Shown piece by piece: positions 30,995 through 33,864 of a DNA stretch of 33,864 nt. The stretch's first letter is position 1, and every line of letters begins with the position of its first letter. The position numbers were made by a program, and so were the translations under genes. Source of the stretch: Nocardiopsis listeri NBRC 13360 (GTDB lineage Bacteria > Actinomycetota > Actinomycetes > Streptosporangiales > Streptosporangiaceae). Below the pieces are notes generated by a model. It did not search any database, had not been told where the DNA came from, and was given only the letters and a program-made list of their open reading frames with translations. The stretch covers positions 1 to 33,864 of the forward strand of contig NZ_BCSH01000081.1 in assembly GCF_001570765.1 (NCBI RefSeq). Reading direction: 5' to 3'.

Positions 30995-31816
30995 TCAGGA
31001 GCGCCGCTGTTGGCGCGCTGTCGTGTACAGACACACCGCTGCCGCCGTGGCCAGATTCAGGCTTTCGGCCCCGCCGTAGATCGGAACGCTGACCGCGCCG
31101 TCGGTCAGACGGACGGTCTCCTCCGGCAGTCCCCAGGCCTCGTTGCCGAAGACCCAGCCGACCGGACCGTCGAGATCACCGGCGTCGGCGACCTGGTGCA
31201 GGTCCTTGTCGCCCCCGCCGTCGGCGGCCCACACCTTGGCGCCCGCCTCGTTCAGGAAGTCGATCGCCCGGGCGACCGGTACGCCCACCACCACCGGCAG
31301 GTGGAACAGGCTTCCGGCGGAGGCACGCACGCACTTGCCGTTGTAGGGGTCCACGGACGCGTCCGTGAAGACGACGACGTCCGCCCCCGCGGCGTCGGCG
31401 GTGCGCAGTACCGTTCCGGCGTTGCCGGGGTCGCGCACGTGGGAGAGGACGACGGCCAACCGCACGTCGGTGACCTTCTCCAAGGGGACGTCGACGAACT
31501 CACAGACCGCGATGACCCCTTGCGGGGTGATGGTCTGCGCCAGTTCGGACATCACGTCCAGGCTGACCTGATGCGTGGGGACCCCGGCCGTGTGGGCGGC
31601 GTCCATCAGGTCGATGTGGCGTTGCATGGCCTCCGCCGTGGCGTAGACCTCGAGAACGCCGCGCCCACCGCCGTTCACCGCGGCGAGCGCCTCCCGCACA
31701 GCCTGAGGGCCCTCCGCGAGGAAGCGCCTCTCACGCTGGCGGAAGGTGCGTTTGGCGAGCCGCCGAACCCCCTTGATCCTGGGTGACCGGACGCTCGTGA
31801 ACTCGTGGCTCGCCAT
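30995..31816 (-). CDS. SpoU/TrmH-family RNA 2'-O-methyltransferase
   Basis: 273 aa. An N-terminal substrate-binding domain (about 1-105, with RFLAEGPQAVREAL) precedes the SPOUT methyltransferase domain. Motif 1 is LSHVRDPGNAGTVLRTADAAG (124-144) with the conserved N-x-G. Motif 2 is VFGNEAWGL (about 220-228). Motif 3 is VPIYGGAESLNLATAAAVCLY, which forms the knot that binds S-adenosylmethionine. The target is a ribose in rRNA or tRNA, not specified by sequence. It sits 25 nt after rplT, probably co-transcribed with infC-rpmI-rplT, as in other actinobacteria. Confidence 0.93.
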   Translation of the reverse strand: MASHEFTSVRSPRIKGVRRLAKRTFRQRERRFLAEGPQAVREALAAVNGGGRGVLEVYATAEAMQRHIDLMDAAHTAGVPTHQVSLDVMSELAQTITPQGVIAVCEFVDVPLEKVTDVRLAVVLSHVRDPGNAGTVLRTADAAGADVVVFTDASVDPYNGKCVRASAGSLFHLPVVVGVPVARAIDFLNEAGAKVWAADGGGDKDLHQVADAGDLDGPVGWVFGNEAWGLPEETVRLTDGAVSVPIYGGAESLNLATAAAVCLYTTARQQRRS

Positions 31817-31841
31817 CGCTACCCGTCTCGTCTCGCCGTGA

Positions 31842-32213
31842 CTAGGCCGCGGCGGAGGCCGGCAGGGCCTGCTTGGCCTTCTCCACCAGGACGGCGAAGG
31901 CGGCGGCGTCGTTGACGGCCAGGTCGGCCAGGATGCGACGGTCGACCTCGATCTCGGCCAGCTTCAGACCCTGGATGAGACGGTTGTAGGTCAGGCCGTG
32001 AGCGCGGGAGGCGGCGTTGATGCGCTGAATCCACAGACGACGGAACTGCCCCTTGCGGTCCTTGCGGTCCCGGTAGGAGTAGGTCATCGAGTGGAGCATC
32101 TGCTCCTTGGCCTTGCGGTAAAGGCGCGAGCGCTGCCCGCGGTAACCACTGGCCCGGTCGAGAACGACCTTGCGCTTCTTCTTGGCGTTGAGAGCCCGCT
32201 TCACGCGTGCCAC
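31842..32213 (-). CDS. rplT: 50S ribosomal protein L20 (bL20)
   Basis: 123-aa basic protein with the bL20 signature (VARVKRALNAKKKRKVVL at the start, GYRGQRSRLYRKAKEQ, RDRKDRKGQFRRLWIQRINAA, GLTYNRLIQGLK). It binds 23S rRNA early in 50S assembly and in some bacteria represses its own operon. The start is GTG at 32211-32213 with GGAG five nt upstream. A perfect 8-bp hairpin (32237-32255) lies just before the ribosome-binding site and might be involved in translational control. Confidence 0.97.
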   Translation of the reverse strand: MARVKRALNAKKKRKVVLDRASGYRGQRSRLYRKAKEQMLHSMTYSYRDRKDRKGQFRRLWIQRINAASRAHGLTYNRLIQGLKLAEIEVDRRILADLAVNDAAAFAVLVEKAKQALPASAAA

Positions 32214-32236
32214 AGTGACTCCCTCATAGGTTCTTC

Positions 32237-32255
32237 CGGCGCGCACGGCGCGCCG
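32237..32255 (-). promoter_or_regulatory. Hairpin immediately upstream of rplT
   Basis: CGGCGCGC and GCGCGCCG flank ACG, a perfect 8-bp stem ending 24 nt before the rplT start. The rest of the rpmI-rplT gap (32256-32383) is GC-rich with smaller inverted repeats. It is a possible L20-responsive site by analogy to other bacteria, but no L20-binding mimic was recognised. Confidence 0.4.
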
Positions 32256-32383
32256 ACCGGTCCGGCCAGGACTGGCCCGGCGGCCGTGTTCGCTTCAGGT
32301 GGTCGCCCTTCGAGCGCTCAGAGCGAACCGACCGGGTCGGACACGCGGGGCACTGTCGAGAAGGGCTCAGGTACTGCCGTTGC

Positions 32384-32578
32384 CTAGCGGCCCAGGAGCT
32401 TCTTGATGCTCTTGGTGTCGGCCGGGGAGAGCTCGGCCTCGTTGCTCAGCTTGCGCTTGCGCTTGGAGGTCTTGTGCTCAAGGATGTGGTTCTTGTTGGC
32501 ACGGCGGCGCATGATCTTGCCGGAACCGGTGACCTTGAAACGGTCCTTGGCTCCACTGTGGGACTTGTTCTTCGGCAT
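32384..32578 (-). CDS. rpmI: 50S ribosomal protein L35 (bL35)
   Basis: 64-aa, very basic protein with the complete bL35 sequence pattern (MPKNKSHSGAKDRFKVTGSG, then RRRANKNHILEHKTSKRKRKL, ending KKLLGR). The ATG at 32576-32578 is fixed by the family's start; an in-frame upstream ATG gives an unrelated extension. GGAG stands 11 nt before the ATG, a longer spacing than usual. It lies between infC and rplT in the standard order. Confidence 0.97.
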   Translation of the reverse strand: MPKNKSHSGAKDRFKVTGSGKIMRRRANKNHILEHKTSKRKRKLSNEAELSPADTKSIKKLLGR

Positions 32579-32674
32579 GTCGCCGTCGTCTCCTACTCCG
32601 TCGGCGCGGCATCCGCCCCGGGGACGAATGTCGCGATTGTTCCGCGCTAGGCGGGTCTCGCACGCCTGTGCATC

Positions 32675-32698
32675 GTGGGCTGTTCGCGCACAGCCCAC
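32675..32698 (-). repeat. Perfect 9-bp hairpin between infC and rpmI
   Basis: GTGGGCTGT (32675-32683) and ACAGCCCAC (32690-32698) flank a 6-nt loop. It is adjacent to the larger hairpin at 32698-32738, sharing one base. Confidence 0.75.
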
Positions 32699-32738
32699 CT
32701 CACCGTCCGGCCGTCTCGTAGGCGGCCGGACGGTGAGG
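32698..32738 (-). terminator. 16-bp perfect hairpin just after infC (intra-operon)
   Basis: CCTCACCGTCCGGCCG (32698-32713) pairs perfectly with CGGCCGGACGGTGAGG (32723-32738) around a 9-nt loop, six nt past the infC stop. It has no T-tract. It may be a partial terminator, an RNA-processing site or a 3' stabiliser that sets infC apart from rpmI-rplT. Confidence 0.7.
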
Positions 32739-32744
32739 GACTAC

Positions 32745-33329
32745 CTAGGCCTGGTCGCTGCTCTCGCGGCGAGGTTTGTCCCCGGCCGCCGCACGGGCCT
32801 CGGCCTTGTGGTCGGAACGCCGCTTGTGCGGACCGATCACCATGACCATGTTTCGGCCGTCCTGCTTGGGCTGGGACTCGACCATGCCGAGATCCTGGAC
32901 GTCCTCGGCCAGACGCGCCAACAGCCTGCGCCCGAGTTCGGGGCGGGACTGCTCGCGACCGCGGAACATGATCGTCACCTTGACCTTGTCCCCACCCTTG
33001 AGGAACCGGACGACGTGACCCTTCTTGGTCTCATAGTCGTGCGGGTCGATCTTCGGGCGGAGCTTGATCTCCTTGATGATCGTGTTCGACTGGTTCTTGC
33101 GCGACTCACGGGCCTTGACCGCGGACTCGTACTTGAACTTGCCGTAGTCCATCAGCTTGGCGACCGGCGGGCGCGCGGTCGGCGCGACCTCGACGAGGTC
33201 GAGGTCGGACTCCTGGGCCAGACGCAGGGCGTCCGGCACGGAGACGATTCCTACCTGCTCACCGTTGGGCCCGACAAGTCGGACCTCGGGCACCCGGATA
33301 CGGTCATTGATGCGGGGCTCGGCGCTGAT
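32745..33329 (-). CDS. infC: Translation initiation factor IF-3, ATC start codon
   Basis: 194 aa. The N-terminal domain begins ISAEPRINDRIRVPEVRLVG, the almost invariant IF3 start, and includes YGKFKYE; the C-terminal domain has KEIKLRPKIDPHDYETK and VKVTIMFRGREQ. IF3 blocks premature 50S joining and checks start codons. The only start that keeps the full conserved N-terminus is ATC at 33327-33329, preceded four nt away by GGGAGGGG. No ATG, GTG or TTG lies in frame close upstream. The GTG at 33293 would delete the first 12 conserved residues. Non-standard AUU/AUC starts are a known autoregulatory feature of infC. A C-terminal acidic/basic tail (about 165-194) is longer than in E. coli. Confidence 0.95.
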   Translation of the reverse strand: MSAEPRINDRIRVPEVRLVGPNGEQVGIVSVPDALRLAQESDLDLVEVAPTARPPVAKLMDYGKFKYESAVKARESRKNQSNTIIKEIKLRPKIDPHDYETKKGHVVRFLKGGDKVKVTIMFRGREQSRPELGRRLLARLAEDVQDLGMVESQPKQDGRNMVMVIGPHKRRSDHKAEARAAAGDKPRRESSDQA

Positions 33330-33450
33330 GAGACCCCTCCCTAGCTTTCTCGGATTACCTGGGACCGGTCGGCCACCACTGGGTGGTCGACCTGTTCGAC
33401 CGGGTCGCCCGCGCTTTCAGGCCACCCGCCCGCTCCGGGGTCCGTGCAAA

Positions 33451-33481
33451 GCAAAAACCCCGCCAGCGTGTGCAAGCGGGG
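33451..33481 (-). terminator. Intrinsic terminator/attenuator in the infC leader
   Basis: CCCCGC (33458-33463) and GCGGGG (33476-33481) form the stem. On the minus strand it is followed by TTTTTGCTTT. It stands about 120 nt upstream of infC and about 190 nt downstream of the promoter candidate, where readthrough would be required to express infC-rpmI-rplT. That placement suggests transcription attenuation. Confidence 0.75.
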
Positions 33482-33668
33482 CGATCCGATCGGACGATGA
33501 AGACGAAGGCGCGACGCACCAGGGCCGAAACTACAGCCCAGGGGTGACGGTCAAGCACTCGCCATCCGACCGAAGACCCACACGAGCGAGGCTCGGCAGG
33601 TGGGAGGATCATCTCCGCTTGCGGTTCCACCGCGCCTGAGCACGGGGGAACGAAGTCGATTTAACTCG

Positions 33669-33677
33669 ATTGTATCA
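33669..33677 (-). promoter_or_regulatory. Extended -10 promoter element of the infC operon
   Basis: On the minus strand TGATACAAT combines a near-consensus -10 (TACAAT) with the TG extension. The -35 region 16-17 bp upstream is weak (TTCGAG). A start here gives a leader of about 330 nt before infC. Confidence 0.55.
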
Positions 33678-33851
33678 GCACTCCGAGGCGCTCGAACCGC
33701 CTAGATGAGAGATTCCAGGGGGTGGAGGTGGCCGGGGCGGGCGGCTGGTGGGGCGCCCGGGGTCTCTGGCTCTTGGGGGTTGTCGGGCGGGGTGGGGATA
33801 TCGGTATGTCCACACCTCGAAGTAGTACCTATGGGCGTTACCGGCACCGCC

Positions 33852-33863
33852 GGCACTAGTGCC
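33852..33863. repeat. 12-bp perfect palindrome near the right edge
   Basis: GGCACTAGTGCC is fully self-complementary. It lies about 180 bp upstream of the infC promoter candidate. It could be an operator for a gene beyond the window; context is missing. Confidence 0.35.
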
Positions 33864-33864
33864 C

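Larger units (their letters stand above)
33330..33864. other. Leader and upstream region of infC to the right window edge
   Basis: 535 nt without a supported gene. It contains a promoter-like element (33669-33677), a long leader RNA with an intrinsic terminator (33451-33481), a G-rich stretch on the plus strand (33718-33762) and a 12-bp palindrome (33852-33863). A GTG-initiated frame (33355-33630) crosses the terminator but has no Shine-Dalgarno sequence. Confidence 0.65.

Noticed and set aside
33544..33570. Second infC promoter (TTGACC and TAGTTT on the minus strand)
   Set aside because: The spacer is only 15 bp and the implied start would be too close to the leader terminator to form a functional leader.
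33355..33630. 91-codon GTG frame in the infC leader as a small gene or uORF
   Set aside because: There is no Shine-Dalgarno site, it runs through an intrinsic terminator, and its composition looks like untranslated GC-rich DNA.
33621..33631. Exact T-box core GGTGGAACCGC on the minus strand in the infC leader
   Set aside because: Only about 40 nt separate it from the promoter candidate, so no specifier stem fits, no terminator follows directly, and IF3 is not an aminoacylation or amino-acid gene.
1..33864. CRISPR arrays, tRNA or rRNA genes, insertion sequences, integrases, biosynthetic megasynthases
   Set aside because: Looked for by eye; no regularly spaced repeats, cloverleaf with conserved arms, transposase motifs or inverted-repeat-bounded elements were found.

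Overview
The window comes from a high-GC actinomycete chromosome. Most ORFs are GC-rich, many start with GTG, infC starts with ATC, and gene order and protein character (arg operon, pheST, infC-rpmI-rplT, a 'conservon' signalling operon) fit a filamentous actinobacterium. Nocardiopsaceae is my best guess from protein flavour, but I cannot confirm it without a search.

Layout, left to right. (1) 1-1569: a consensus promoter facing out of the left edge, a terminator, and tyrS (minus). (2) 1656-4151: a divergent region, then a plus-strand alpha/beta hydrolase-TetR pair and a membrane-anchored HNH-nuclease-like protein. (3) 4156-6014 (minus): a small secreted protein and an L-2-hydroxyglutarate oxidase. 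(4) 6118-13980 (minus): two related signalling units. The right-hand unit is a complete conservon (CvnA-type kinase, roadblock/LC7, DUF742, GTPase) whose genes overlap or nearly touch, followed by a sirohydrochlorin-chelatase-like gene lacking one expected histidine. The left-hand unit is a second kinase plus DUF742, without roadblock or GTPase. (5) 13981-14406: a non-coding gap holding two copies of a 48-bp repeat.

(6) 14407-21361 (minus): the arginine operon argC-argJ-argB-argD-argF-argR-argH. The junctions from argJ to argR are 4-nt ATGA/GTGA overlaps, and tandem ARG boxes precede argC. The argJ gene is strikingly short (260 codons) and lacks the C-terminal half and several catalytic residues of ornithine acetyltransferase. 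(7) 21499-25099 (minus): a three-gene module (class III aminotransferase, MarR regulator, glutamylputrescine-oxidase-like FAD enzyme) between argC and pheT, with its own palindromic operator candidate and strong terminators. (8) 25498-33329 (minus): infC, rpmI, rplT, a SpoU/TrmH RNA methyltransferase, a PAS histidine kinase, pheS and pheT. infC has a long leader with a promoter-like element and an intrinsic terminator. Perfect hairpins lie between infC and rpmI, and a series of hairpins fills the 518-nt gap before the kinase.

The core genes serve translation (TyrRS, PheRS, IF3, L35, L20, rRNA/tRNA methylation) and arginine synthesis. The accessory genes add signalling and amine or organic-acid catabolism. 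The observations most worth following are the truncated ArgJ inside an otherwise tightly coupled arg operon, the doubled conservon locus with a degenerate chelatase-like protein, and the structured non-coding regions in the infC-to-pheT operon.
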